In this document: positions 47,289 to 55,964 of the stretch, one piece after another
How the letters are laid out: every line of letters begins with the position of its first letter
Position numbering within the stretch: position 1 is the stretch's first letter
Origin: Candidatus Omnitrophota bacterium
GTDB lineage: Bacteria > Ratteibacteria > UBA8468 > B48-G9 > JAFGKM01
Direction of reading: 5' to 3'
Assembly (NCBI GenBank): GCA_016928555.1
Contig: JAFGKM010000034.1
Coordinates: 1-56,739 of the forward strand
Length of the DNA: 56,739 bases
The notes under the pieces: model-generated
What the model was told of the DNA's origin: nothing
What the model saw: the letters and a program-made list of their open reading frames with translations, nothing else
Database searches by the model: none
Made by a program: the position numbers and the translations under genes

Positions 47289-48098
47289 ATGCATAAGAAG
47301 ATATGGATGGGAATGTTAGTAGCGTTAGCAGGGCTTGCCTTAACGGCAAGAGCGGAAGATATCACAATGACAGGTTCCACGACAGTCCTGCCAATCGCGC
47401 AGAAAACCGCAGAGGTCTTTATGGACAAGCATCCGGGTATCAATATTGCAGTTAGAGGAGGAGGTTCCGGCGTCGGAATCGCTTCCATCATAGACGGAAC
47501 CTGCGATATAGGAAACGCCTCAAGGCCGATAAAAGATAAAGAGATAAAGAACGCCATGGGAAAAGGATCAAGTCCAAAAGCCAACGTGGTGGCGCTGGAC
47601 GGCATAGCGGTTATAGTCAACCCGTCAAACGGAATAACCAAGCTGACCATAGCACAGATAAAGGATATCTACACGGGAAAAATCAGCAACTGGTCGCAGG
47701 CAGGCGGAGCAAACGCACAAATAGTGGTTATTTCCAGAGACAGCTCTTCAGGCACCTTCGAAACGTTCAACGAACTGGCTCTGGGCGGTGCAAAGGTAAG
47801 GCCGGACGCACTTATGCAGGCATCAAACCAGGCAGTCGCAACAACGGTTGCGCAGACACCTGCCGGCATCGGATACGTCGGGCTCGGATATCTTTCCTCT
47901 TCCGTCAAAGCTGTTGCCGTAGACGGAACCATGCCTTCCAATCAAACCGTGCTTTCACAGAAATACAAACTGGCAAGGCCGCTGTTTATGTACACCAACG
48001 GCGAGCCGAAAGGCGCGGTAAAACAGTACATGGACTTCGTTACCGGCACGGAAGGCCAGAAAATAGTTGAAGACCTCGGTTTTGTGGGACTTAAGTGA
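47289..48098 (+). CDS. pstS: Phosphate-binding protein PstS
   Basis: About 269 residues. A signal peptide ([14 protein letters not shown]) is followed by the phosphate-binding segments [22 protein letters not shown] and [12 protein letters not shown]. The ATG at 47289 has AGGAGGA four bases upstream; the frame continues upstream into the repeat and is not used. It delivers phosphate to PstCA. Confidence 0.94.
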   Translation: MHKKIWMGMLVALAGLALTARAEDITMTGSTTVLPIAQKTAEVFMDKHPGINIAVRGGGSGVGIASIIDGTCDIGNASRPIKDKEIKNAMGKGSSPKANVVALDGIAVIVNPSNGITKLTIAQIKDIYTGKISNWSQAGGANAQIVVISRDSSSGTFETFNELALGGAKVRPDALMQASNQAVATTVAQTPAGIGYVGLGYLSSSVKAVAVDGTMPSNQTVLSQKYKLARPLFMYTNGEPKGAVKQYMDFVTGTEGQKIVEDLGFVGLK

Positions 48099-48112
48099 CA
48101 GATGCCAATCAG

Positions 48113-48137
48113 GGCGGGCGGATATTTTCCGCCCGCC
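48113..48137. other. Perfect hairpin after pstS
   Basis: GGCGGGCGG and CCGCCCGCC form a nine-base stem with a seven-base loop. No T-run follows. It probably stabilises the pstS transcript or gives partial termination, allowing more PstS than transporter. Confidence 0.6.
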
Positions 48138-48215
48138 TGCGGATATTGTATAATATACCAGACGAAAATGATGAAAGGATAACCCGCCATTCTGAGGCGG
48201 CGGAGAGGGGTAGAG

Positions 48216-48632
48216 ATGAAAAGGAGAGTGCTTTTTGTCTGCGTGCATAACTCGGCGAGAAGCCAGATGGCAGAAGCATTCTTAAAGGAGATAGCCGGCG
48301 ACAGATTTGAAGCTGAAAGCGCGGGTTTAGAACCAGGCGTTCTTAATCCGCTGGCTGTCGAGGTTATGAAAGAAGCGGGCATAGACATTTCGCAGAAAAA
48401 GACGCAGGGGGTTTTTGATTTATACAAAAAGGGAAGGAGATACCATTACGTTATCACGGTATGCGATGAATCATCAGCGGGAAAATGCCCTATCTTTCCA
48501 TCTGCCATTGAAACAATACACTGGAGTTTTGAAGACCCTTCAAAATTTGAAGGGTCGCATGAAGAAAAAATGGCAAAGACGCGAAAAGTCCGCGAGGCCA
48601 TAAAACAGAAGATAAAAGAATGGATAAATTAA
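48216..48632 (+). CDS. arsC: Thioredoxin-type arsenate reductase / LMW phosphatase-fold protein
   Basis: 138 residues. The CX5R loop is CVHNSARS near the N-terminus. Two further cysteines in [14 protein letters not shown] fit the redox relay of thioredoxin-coupled ArsC, and DPSKFEG carries the catalytic Asp-Pro. It converts arsenate to arsenite in known homologues. It is embedded between pstS and pstC, as expected since arsenate enters through Pst. Confidence 0.85.
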   Translation: MKRRVLFVCVHNSARSQMAEAFLKEIAGDRFEAESAGLEPGVLNPLAVEVMKEAGIDISQKKTQGVFDLYKKGRRYHYVITVCDESSAGKCPIFPSAIETIHWSFEDPSKFEGSHEEKMAKTRKVREAIKQKIKEWIN

Positions 48633-48693
48633 GGTAGCCGCAGGCGCCAGTCCGCCAGAGTTTCAGTGGAGGATCTTTAGCCTGCGAAAAAAA

Positions 48694-49578
48694 ATGCAGA
48701 AAATAAAAGAAGAGATTTACAGGTGGATGTTCGGAATACTGGCCTTCGCTTCAATAGTTTTCCTGGTCGGCATAACCATCACGCTGATAACCCAGGGAAT
48801 GCCGCTGTTCAAGGAAATTTCCATGAGAAGTTTTCTTTTCGGCAGGGAATGGTACCCGACCTATGACCCGCCGGACTTCGGAATACTGCCCCTGATGGCG
48901 GCATCCGCGTTTGTCACCTTCGGCGCGTTGCTGGTATGCGTTCCCCTCGGCATAGGCAGTGCACTGTACATGAATGAAATTGCGGGATACAGGCAAAAAT
49001 CTTTTCTCAAGCCGCTCATAGAAATACTTGCAAGCATCCCTTCCGTCGTTTATGGTTTTTTCGGAATGGTCATAGTGGCGCCTTTCATACAGAAACTCTT
49101 CAACCTGCCCACGGGTCTCACCGCCTTTACGGGCAGTCTGATACTCGGCATAATGGCAACCCCGACTGTGGCAAGCCTTGCCGAAGACGCTCTGAGTTTC
49201 GTTCCGAAGAGTTTCAGGGAAGCATCTCTCGCCGTGGGAGCCAACCGCTGGCAAACACTCGTAAAGGTCGTAATACCCTCTGCCGGTTCAGGCATATCGA
49301 CCGCGGTAATACTCGGCATCAGCCGCGCCATAGGGGAAACAATGACGGTCCTCATGGTAACAGGCGGTTCAGCGGTTATCCCACGTTCCTTCTTCAAACC
49401 GGTAAGGCCCATGACGTCAACCATAGCAGCGGAGATGGGGGAGACTGTCTTCGGCGGGCTTCATTATAACTCCCTCTTTGCAATAGGGCTGGTACTTTTC
49501 GTCGTTACACTTTTTTTTAACATAATTGCCGAGTTTATAAGCAGCAGGTACCGGCTGAAGCTGGGGGCGGGAAGATGA
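48694..49578 (+). CDS. pstC: Phosphate ABC transporter permease PstC
   Basis: 294 residues, six predicted transmembrane helices. The binding-protein-dependent permease motif is REASLAVGANRWQTL. Characteristic segments are EILASIPSVVYGFFG and RAIGETMTVLMVTGG. No strong ribosome site is seen before the ATG. A CGCAGGC/GCCTGCG hairpin lies in the gap after arsC. It is coupled to pstA by a four-base overlap. Confidence 0.94.
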   Translation: MQKIKEEIYRWMFGILAFASIVFLVGITITLITQGMPLFKEISMRSFLFGREWYPTYDPPDFGILPLMAASAFVTFGALLVCVPLGIGSALYMNEIAGYRQKSFLKPLIEILASIPSVVYGFFGMVIVAPFIQKLFNLPTGLTAFTGSLILGIMATPTVASLAEDALSFVPKSFREASLAVGANRWQTLVKVVIPSAGSGISTAVILGISRAIGETMTVLMVTGGSAVIPRSFFKPVRPMTSTIAAEMGETVFGGLHYNSLFAIGLVLFVVTLFFNIIAEFISSRYRLKLGAGR

Positions 49579-50429
49579 ATAAATCCGCAATATCCCAAAA
49601 AATAGGATTCTTCATACTGTTTCTTTGCATCATAACCACCATATTATTCCTGGGCACAATACTTTATTTCATAACGGTAAGGGGGATAAGGGCAATTTCA
49701 TGGGAATTTTTGACCCAGCCGCCCAGAAGCGGCATGACCGAAGGCGGCGTCGCTCCCGCAATCATAGGGACATTTTATCTGACACTCGGGGCAATACTCT
49801 TTGCTCTTCCGCTCGGCCTTGCCTGCGCAATATACCTTACTGAATACACCCCTAAAAGTATTATCGTAAATATTCTCAGAATAAGTATAAACAACCTTGC
49901 CGGTGTTCCCTCCGTCGTATTCGGACTATTCGGACTGGCGGTATTCGTTAAGTTTTTCGGATTCGGAGTTTCCATACTCTCCGGAAGCCTGACTCTGGGC
50001 ATACTCATATTGCCAGGGATAATATCAGCATCGCAGGAAGCGCTGACCGCCATACCCCAGTCCTCGAGAGAAGCATCTCTGGCTCTCGGCGCTACAAAAT
50101 GGCAGACCATAAGGAAGATTGTCCTTCCCGCCTCGCTTCCGGGAATACTTACGGGCGTTATATTGAGCGTCGGAAGGGCGGCAGGGGAGACAGCACCTAT
50201 ATTGTTTACAGCCGCGGCATTTTATGTACGAGGGTATCCAAACTCCATATTCTCCGAGGTAATGGCGCTTCCATACCATATTTATGGACTTATGACCGAG
50301 GGGACCTATCCCGAAAAACAGACGCAGATTGCATACGGGTGCGCGCTTATACTGATGTTCCTTGTACTTGTAGTCTCGGCGGTCGCAATATATTTCAGGC
50401 AGAAGCAGAGGAGAGTCAACTATGGATAA
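49575..50429 (+). CDS. pstA: Phosphate ABC transporter permease PstA
   Basis: 284 residues, six transmembrane helices. The permease loop is [30 protein letters not shown] and [16 protein letters not shown] are typical of PstA. It overlaps pstC by four bases and pstB by eight. Confidence 0.94.
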   Translation: MNKSAISQKIGFFILFLCIITTILFLGTILYFITVRGIRAISWEFLTQPPRSGMTEGGVAPAIIGTFYLTLGAILFALPLGLACAIYLTEYTPKSIIVNILRISINNLAGVPSVVFGLFGLAVFVKFFGFGVSILSGSLTLGILILPGIISASQEALTAIPQSSREASLALGATKWQTIRKIVLPASLPGILTGVILSVGRAAGETAPILFTAAAFYVRGYPNSIFSEVMALPYHIYGLMTEGTYPEKQTQIAYGCALILMFLVLVVSAVAIYFRQKQRRVNYG

Positions 50430-51183
50430 TGCTGTACAGATAAAGGTGTCCGGGCTCAATTTCTTCTACGGCAAAACCCAAGCTCTGAAGAATATCAGTA
50501 TGGATATCTATAAAAACAAGGTAACCGCCATCATAGGGCCTTCAGGATGCGGAAAGTCCACTTTTATACGTCTATTTAACAGGATGAACGACCTTACCCT
50601 GAATACAAGAGCGGAGGGGCAAATATGCATTGACGGAGAAAATATCCTGTCGCAGAAAACGGATGTCGTCGAACTGAGGAGGAAAGTAGGCATGGTCTTT
50701 CAGAAGCCCAACCCTTTCCCGAAAAGCATCTTCAGGAATATCAGCTACGGTTTAGAAGTAAACAATATAAAAAACAGGGCGTTTATGGAGAAACGTGTAA
50801 ACGAATCCCTCAAAAATTCAGCGCTATGGGAAGAGGTAAAGGAACGGTTGAACGACAGCGCCCTCATGCTGTCAGGGGGACAGCAGCAAAGGCTTTGCAT
50901 AGCGCGGTGCCTTGCGGTGGAACCGGAAGTCATTCTGTTTGACGAACCCTGCGCAAGCTTAGACCCCATATCCACTAAAAAAATAGAGGAGCTTATAACG
51001 GAACTGAAGAAAAGCTATACGATTGTCATTGTCACTCACAACATGCAGCAGGCGGCGCGGGTATCGGACTATACGGCATTTCTGTACCTCGGGGAACTCG
51101 TGGAATACGGAACAACGGAGAAACTTTTCACGGTGCCGGAAAATCCAAAGACGGAAGAATACCTGTCCGGCAAATTCGGCTGA
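50422..51183 (+). CDS. pstB: Phosphate ABC transporter ATPase PstB
   Basis: 253 residues. Walker A is GPSGCGKST, the signature is [14 protein letters not shown], Walker B is [13 protein letters not shown] and the H loop is [13 protein letters not shown]. The RMNDL segment after Walker A is typical of PstB. It drives phosphate import through PstCA. Confidence 0.96.
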   Translation: MDNAVQIKVSGLNFFYGKTQALKNISMDIYKNKVTAIIGPSGCGKSTFIRLFNRMNDLTLNTRAEGQICIDGENILSQKTDVVELRRKVGMVFQKPNPFPKSIFRNISYGLEVNNIKNRAFMEKRVNESLKNSALWEEVKERLNDSALMLSGGQQQRLCIARCLAVEPEVILFDEPCASLDPISTKKIEELITELKKSYTIVIVTHNMQQAARVSDYTAFLYLGELVEYGTTEKLFTVPENPKTEEYLSGKFG

Positions 51184-51195
51184 AATAAAATTACA

Positions 51196-51248
51196 CCTTC
51201 TCTCCTTTCCCCTCTCCACCGGGGGGAGAGGGTCAGGGTGAGGGGGAA
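51196..51248. repeat. Dispersed palindrome, family B
   Basis: CTTCTCTCCTTTCCCCTCTCC facing GGGGGGAGAGGGTCAGGGTGAG. Its right end supplies the AGGGGGA ribosome site of phoU. Confidence 0.8.
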
Positions 51249-51256
51249 AAGGCACA

Positions 51257-51913
51257 ATGATAGAACAGGAAATCAATAAACTGAAGGAAAATATCGTGGG
51301 TTACGCTTCTTTCGCGGCAAAGATGATAGAGGAAAGCATAGCCGGACTGCTTGAAAAAGACGAATCCCTACTGCAAAAAGTTATTACGGAATCTGAGACG
51401 AAAGCTAACAATCTTGAAATTGAGATAGACGAAGAATGCGTACAGGCTATCGCTAAGTACGAACCCAAGGCGAAAAACCTGCGCACCGTGCTGATGATAA
51501 TGCAGATAAACAACGACCTTGAAAGGATTGGCGACGAAGCGGTAAATGTGGCGGAAAGCGCTCTTTTCCTTATCAAGCGGCCCGCGGTGAAAAAACTCAT
51601 AGACATACCGCGCATGGCCGACATAAGCATCGGCATGCTGAAAGACAGCATAACCGCATTCATAAACAGCAATGCATCTCTTGCCAGAGAAATCTGCGTG
51701 AGAGACAATCTCGTTGACGACCTCCGCGACCAGGTTGCCAGAGAGCTTATAACATACATGATATCGGACGCATCAACCATTGAGCGAGCGCTTCATCTGA
51801 TGCGAATTGCCCGTTCTCTGGAAAGGGTCGCCGATCTTTCCACCAACTTCTGCGAAGACGTAGTCTTCATGGCGGAAGGCAAAATAATCAAGCACCACCA
51901 CGACGAGGAATAA
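51257..51913 (+). CDS. phoU: Phosphate transport regulator PhoU
   Basis: 218 residues, two three-helix bundles. The metal-binding signature appears as NDLERIGDEAVNVAE and RSLERVADLSTNFCEDV. PhoU links the Pst transporter to PhoR. It is 73 bases after pstB, across a family B repeat that provides its ribosome site. It ends the phosphate regulon. Confidence 0.94.
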   Translation: MIEQEINKLKENIVGYASFAAKMIEESIAGLLEKDESLLQKVITESETKANNLEIEIDEECVQAIAKYEPKAKNLRTVLMIMQINNDLERIGDEAVNVAESALFLIKRPAVKKLIDIPRMADISIGMLKDSITAFINSNASLAREICVRDNLVDDLRDQVARELITYMISDASTIERALHLMRIARSLERVADLSTNFCEDVVFMAEGKIIKHHHDEE

Positions 51914-51931
51914 TAAATAGCAGGATTTCTA

Positions 51932-51959
51932 TTGACAGGATTTTCGAAAAGGGTATAAT
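51932..51959 (+). promoter_or_regulatory. Promoter of the riboswitch-controlled B12 operon
   Basis: TTGACA at 51932, 16 bases, TATAAT at 51954. Both hexamers are consensus. Confidence 0.8.
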
Positions 51960-51989
51960 ATTTCGTTGAAATTGATACGGTAAGTTTCT

Positions 51990-52205
51990 CAGAGCGCCTG
52001 TAAAGGCTTAATAGGGAAGTGTTAGCCCGCCTACGCCAAGGCTTCGGCGGGTGTAACCGCGCTCCCGGCGCTGTCGGGGCATACGAAATTCCATTAAGTC
52101 ACTTTCCGTAAAACGGAAGGGAAGACGGAAAAGTAGGAACTCCGGTTCATTTTTCAAAAAGAGGAACCGGAATATTCCCCAGTCAGAAGACCTGCTTTGA
52201 GTATG
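51990..52205 (+). ncRNA. Cobalamin riboswitch
   Basis: Conserved elements appear in order. TTAATAGGGAA is at 52008, and GGTGTAACC...CCCGGCGCTGT at about 52050-52074. TCACT, a small hairpin and GGGAAGACGG follow at about 52099-52137, and AGTCAGAAGACCTGC at 52181-52195. AAAG/CTTT can close P1. Between GGGAA and GGTG is an extra CCCGCC/GGCGGG hairpin. It reads out through terminators just before the first gene and controls a B12-transport operon, so it should repress on binding cobalamin. Confidence 0.87.
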
Positions 52206-52215
52206 GCCGACAAAC

Positions 52216-52249
52216 TCTTTCCCGCGGGATAACGGGAAAAGGGTTTTTC
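52216..52249 (+). terminator. First hairpin of the riboswitch expression platform
   Basis: TTTCCCG and CGGGAAA with a short loop, then GGGTTTTTCTGTTT. A possible weak terminator or the L13 partner for riboswitch folding. Confidence 0.45.
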
Positions 52250-52277
52250 TGTTTCGGGCAAAGTGAAACAGGGTGCA

Positions 52278-52308
52278 GCCCGCCATAATTATGTGGCGGG
52301 CTTTTTTA
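52278..52308 (+). terminator. Rho-independent terminator of the cobalamin riboswitch
   Basis: GCCCGCC, a 10-base loop, GGCGGGC and then TTTTTT. It ends 24 bases before the first ATG, so transcription of the operon depends on bypassing it. Confidence 0.85.
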
Positions 52309-52331
52309 TTTATCCTAAGGAGGATTTGAAA

Positions 52332-53126
52332 ATGCGGAGCAGCAGAATAACGCATGGCATGGAGCGTTTAGTAGCGGTGCGATTCATCGCACAAAAACCG
52401 TGGCATAAATGCCGCCGCTACAAAAAATCAAACGAACAAAAGACAGGGTTTACGCTGATAGAACTGCTGGTGGTAATCGCGATAATCGCGATTCTGGCGG
52501 CGATGCTGCTTCCTGCGTTAAGCAAGGCGCGTGAAAAATCAAGGGGAGCGGTATGCATGAACAATCTTAGGCAGTTGACGCTTGCCTTTATGATGTACGT
52601 CCAGGATAACGAGGAATATTTTCCTCCGAGCTATTATATGTTTGATACAACGCTCAGCTGGGATTATTACTCGCCCGACTGGGTAAACTATACGGCTGAA
52701 GGGATTATTTCCCCTTACATTTCGGACAAGGTTTATTCCTGCCCCACGGCAAGCAAAATGCACGGGTGGGGACGCCCCTATACGGGATACGCCTACAACC
52801 TGACCTACATAGGGGGCGGATATGACGGATGGGGCATGAGCCAGCCCCCTACCAGATTAAGCCGGGTGATGAGACCTTCCGACACGGTTCTGCTCGCGGA
52901 CAGCGGAATATGGGCAGATCCGGGAACGGGGTATCAGTTCTGCGGCAACAACTACCTGCGGGCGCCCTCCACCGGATGGGGAGGCAACGTCCACTTCAGG
53001 CACAGCGGTTTTGCCAACGTGGCATTTGTAGACGGAAGCGTCCGCGCACTCGGGCAGAAATACAACGTTACGCACGGCGTGTTGGGCGACCTGTCGGAAG
53101 ACGATTCACTGTACGACCTTAACTGA
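52332..53126 (+). CDS. Type II/IV pseudopilin with long leader (H-x9-DG type)
   Basis: 264 residues. The prepilin peptidase site is in [21 protein letters not shown] at Gly39, with Glu at +5. The leader is 38-39 residues, against the usual 5-25, because residues about 14-30 are translated from palindrome family C. The mature body has [17 protein letters not shown] and a late [17 protein letters not shown], the H-x9-DG ending of Planctomycetes/Lentisphaerae-type pseudopilins. AAGGAGG lies just before the ATG. It is the first gene after the B12 riboswitch, one base before the btuF-like gene. Its role is unknown. Confidence 0.85.
   Translation: MRSSRITHGMERLVAVRFIAQKPWHKCRRYKKSNEQKTGFTLIELLVVIAIIAILAAMLLPALSKAREKSRGAVCMNNLRQLTLAFMMYVQDNEEYFPPSYYMFDTTLSWDYYSPDWVNYTAEGIISPYISDKVYSCPTASKMHGWGRPYTGYAYNLTYIGGGYDGWGMSQPPTRLSRVMRPSDTVLLADSGIWADPGTGYQFCGNNYLRAPSTGWGGNVHFRHSGFANVAFVDGSVRALGQKYNVTHGVLGDLSEDDSLYDLN
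52371..52421. repeat. Palindrome family C inside the pseudopilin leader
   Basis: GTAGCGGTGCGATTCATCGC, linker, then GGCATAAATGCCGCCGCTAC. It is about 90% identical to the reverse complement of 41558-41609. Confidence 0.85.
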
Positions 53127-53127
53127 C

Positions 53128-53940
53128 ATGAAAAAAATATTCTTTGCGCTTCTGATATTCGGGGCTCTCTTTGCGCAGGCGTCGGAAATCAGGATAGTTT
53201 CTCTCGGCCCGTACATCACGGAAAACATATGCCTGCTCGGGCTTGAGAAAAACATCACCGGCCTTACGGTGCATGACGAACCCGAAAGGAAAAAAGGCAG
53301 GGAGATTGTGGGGACGCTCCTGGACCCAAGTATAGAAAAGATACTTACTCTCAAGCCGGACGTTGTCATCGGCTCCAAGGAAGGGAACAGGGCCGAATCC
53401 CTGCAAAAGATGCAGCAGTTCGGCATAAAAACTCTCGTGCTTGACGAACTTTATACCTTTGATGACATCTGCAGGAATTTCATTTCCCTCGGACGCGCGC
53501 TAAAGGCGGGAGAAAAAGCCGAACGGATTGTGAAAGAGCAAAGACTGCGGCTGAAAAAAATCGCGCAGCTGGCGGGCAGACAAGCGGACAGAAAAAAAGT
53601 TTTCTTCGTACTCGGGTTCAAACCGCTGTTTACCACCGGCTCCGCCACGTATATCAACGGGATGATTGAATATGCAGGCGGGACGAACATTTTCAAGGAC
53701 GTAGACAAGAAGTGGTTTTCCTGCAGTGTTGAAGAGGTGCTTAAACGCAACCCGGAAAATATCGTATTTCTCAAAATGGAAGAGGAATCGGTTGTTCTCT
53801 GGGACAGGCTGAGGGATGTTGAGGCGGTGAAGAAGAAGAGAATAACCGGCATAGAACCTACGGTAATAGGGAGCCCCACGCCTGTCAGTTTCGCGGATTC
53901 CGTTGAAAACCTTTACAAAATGATATATTGTAAAGATTAA
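53128..53940 (+). CDS. btuF: Periplasmic cobalamin/iron-siderophore-type binding protein (BtuF-like)
   Basis: 270 residues. A signal peptide (FFALLIFGALFAQA) is followed by a class III binding fold: IRIVSLGPYITENICLLG, LDPSIEKILTLKPDVVIGS and YINGMIEYAGGTNIF. Such proteins bind B12, haem or siderophores; the upstream cobalamin riboswitch points to B12. It starts one base after the pseudopilin stop, with no clear ribosome site, so it is probably translationally coupled. Confidence 0.87.
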   Translation: MKKIFFALLIFGALFAQASEIRIVSLGPYITENICLLGLEKNITGLTVHDEPERKKGREIVGTLLDPSIEKILTLKPDVVIGSKEGNRAESLQKMQQFGIKTLVLDELYTFDDICRNFISLGRALKAGEKAERIVKEQRLRLKKIAQLAGRQADRKKVFFVLGFKPLFTTGSATYINGMIEYAGGTNIFKDVDKKWFSCSVEEVLKRNPENIVFLKMEEESVVLWDRLRDVEAVKKKRITGIEPTVIGSPTPVSFADSVENLYKMIYCKD

Positions 53941-53950
53941 GAATAATTTT

Positions 53951-53994
53951 ATTCCCCTCTCCCCGCCGCGGGAGAGGGTTAGGGTGAGGGGGAA
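53951..53994. repeat. Dispersed palindrome, family B
   Basis: CCCCTCTCCCCGCCGCGGGAG followed by AGGGTTAGGGTGAGGGGG. The right end is the ribosome site of btuC. Confidence 0.8.
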
Positions 53995-53997
53995 AAG

Positions 53998-54957
53998 TTG
54001 AAGATTAAATACGCCGCAGTCTTTCTTATTCTCGGGCTTGCAATCCTGGCGGGCATCTGTTTCGGAACTGAATTCTTCAGCATCCCGCGCCTCTTCTCCC
54101 TCTCGGAGATAGACAAGACAATCCTGTTCCGGCTGAGAATTCCCAGACTTATGGCGGGATTTATCGTCGGGGCAGGACTTTCCGTGACGGGAGCGGTACT
54201 GCAGGCGATACTTAAAAACCCTCTCGCAGAAAGCTACACCCTGGGCATATCCGGCGGAGCATCGCTTGGAATCTGCATAGGCGTGCTTCTGGGCAGGGTA
54301 ACAGTCATCCCCTATTTTGCTTTTCTCGGCGCCGTAATGAGCATAATGATAGTTTTGCTCGCTTCCATAAAAAGAAGGTTTTCCAATCCTACGGTGATAC
54401 TGCTCGGCGTCGCCCTTAATTTCCTCTTCTCATCATTCGTCCTTTTTGTCATGGCGGTTATCCGCAACGAACAGTTTCAGTCAACGATGCTCTGGCTCAT
54501 AGGAGACATCTCCTATTTCCCCGGACGCCTGCTTGCGGCGGGGATGGTATCCATAACGGCTATTTCCCTTTTTCTCGTTTTCTCCGGCAGGGTTTACGAC
54601 ATTATGAGCCTCGGAGATGAAAAAGCGGTATCTATGGGGCTGAACATGGAGAGAGAAAAAAAACTCGCTCTTTTGCTCTGCTGCGTCATCGTGGGCTTCT
54701 GCGTCAGCCTTGCGGGTATCATAGGATTTGTCGGGCTCATAATCCCTCATATTACGCGTTTCTTTTTCGGTCCGTCGCATAAACGGTCTCTGCCCGTAAA
54801 CTTCATTGCGGGCGGCAGTTTCCTTGTTATAGCGGACACCGCCGCGAGAACACTGATACGTCCCGTTGAGATGCCCGTCGGAGTCATAACCGGCTTTTTC
54901 GGCGGGCTTTTTTTCCTTGCAATACTTTTAAAAGGCAGATACAGGGAGATGTGGTAA
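53998..54957 (+). CDS. btuC: FecCD-family permease (BtuC-like)
   Basis: 319 residues, about ten transmembrane helices. Motifs are LRIPRLMAGFIVGAGLSVTGAVLQ, NPLAESYTLGISGGASLG and GFVGLIIPHITRF, all typical of BtuC/FecCD. It starts at TTG with GAGGGGG five bases upstream, donated by a repeat. It should import cobalamin with the flanking proteins. Confidence 0.92.
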   Translation: MKIKYAAVFLILGLAILAGICFGTEFFSIPRLFSLSEIDKTILFRLRIPRLMAGFIVGAGLSVTGAVLQAILKNPLAESYTLGISGGASLGICIGVLLGRVTVIPYFAFLGAVMSIMIVLLASIKRRFSNPTVILLGVALNFLFSSFVLFVMAVIRNEQFQSTMLWLIGDISYFPGRLLAAGMVSITAISLFLVFSGRVYDIMSLGDEKAVSMGLNMEREKKLALLLCCVIVGFCVSLAGIIGFVGLIIPHITRFFFGPSHKRSLPVNFIAGGSFLVIADTAARTLIRPVEMPVGVITGFFGGLFFLAILLKGRYREMW

Positions 54958-55748
54958 TGCTGTACATAAAAAACATGAGCTTTTCCTACGGCAGGGAGAA
55001 GATACTGAAAAACCTGTCCGCTGAAATAAAAGACGGGGAATTTTTCGGCATAATAGGCCCCAACGGCTCGGGAAAAACGACGCTTCTCAAGGTCATGACA
55101 AAAATATTGAAGCCTTCCTCCGGCAGTATAATGCTTAACGGGAAAGATATTAAAAAAATACCGGCTTTGCAATACGCAAAAAGCGTGTCCTTCCTGCCTT
55201 CAGAAATTGAAGTTGCATTTTCATACGCCGTAGGGGAATTCGTCGCCATGGGCAGGTTTCCGTATACGGGCAGGTACGGAAATATGTCTGCGGCAGACAG
55301 GAAGAAGGTAATGGACGTGCTTGAAAAATTTGAAATAGGCAGTTACGGCAGCAGGAAAATACAGGAATTGTCCGACGGAGAAAAACAGAGGGTTTTCCTT
55401 GCCCAGGCAATCGTGCAGGAACCTTCCGTGATTATACTTGACGAGCCTACTTCCCACCTGGATATCGGGCACAGCTTCAGGATACTGGATATAATAAAAG
55501 ACCTTAACCGCTCGGGCATAACGGTCATATCCGTATTGCACGACCTCAATCTCGCCTCGGAATACTGCACGAGGCTTCTTATGCTGAAAAACGGAGAGAT
55601 TTTCTCGCAGGGCAGTCCTGAAGAAGTCCTCACATACGCAAACATAGAGCAGGTCTACCAGACAAAAGTGCTCGTTTACAAAAACCCCCGCTCCGGAAAA
55701 CCTTACGTCTTCGGCATCCCCGCCGGCCTTCTGACTGGAGACAGGTAA
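54957..55748 (+). CDS. btuD: ABC transporter ATPase (BtuD-like)
   Basis: About 263 residues. Walker A is GPNGSGKTT, the signature is LSDGEKQRVFLAQA (LSDGE replaces the common LSGGE), Walker B is VIILDEPTSHLD and the H loop is SVLHDLN. The ATG overlaps the btuC stop by one base with GGGAG eight bases upstream; a GTG six bases earlier is an alternative. It powers B12 import. Confidence 0.92.
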   Translation: MLYIKNMSFSYGREKILKNLSAEIKDGEFFGIIGPNGSGKTTLLKVMTKILKPSSGSIMLNGKDIKKIPALQYAKSVSFLPSEIEVAFSYAVGEFVAMGRFPYTGRYGNMSAADRKKVMDVLEKFEIGSYGSRKIQELSDGEKQRVFLAQAIVQEPSVIILDEPTSHLDIGHSFRILDIIKDLNRSGITVISVLHDLNLASEYCTRLLMLKNGEIFSQGSPEEVLTYANIEQVYQTKVLVYKNPRSGKPYVFGIPAGLLTGDR

Positions 55749-55827
55749 CTCCGTAAAACCCTGTATATTTGCTAACCTTACGGCCGGTTTTATCCCCGCG
55801 GAGATTGCAGTTTTATCTAAAAAATAT

Positions 55828-55856
55828 TTGACAAAGACCGGTTTTCGGAGTATAAT
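55828..55856 (+). promoter_or_regulatory. Consensus promoter for the terminal pseudopilin
   Basis: TTGACA at 55828, 17 bases, TATAAT at 55851, about 108 bases before the ATG. CGGAG precedes the -10, as in the 22633 promoter. Confidence 0.8.
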
Positions 55857-55964
55857 GCAGGCAAACAAGTTATAAAACCTTATACACTATATAAACCTGC
55901 TTTTTAAAAGGTCCTTTGCCTGTAATAAAAGACGTTTATTGTTTATGGCGGGCAGGGAGTTTTG

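Noticed and set aside
48113-48137. Intrinsic terminator after pstS
   Set aside because: The stem is perfect but no T-run follows, so full termination is unlikely.
48149-48154. TATAAT before arsC as a promoter
   Set aside because: No acceptable -35 at 16-18 bases; the upstream sequence is the pstS hairpin.
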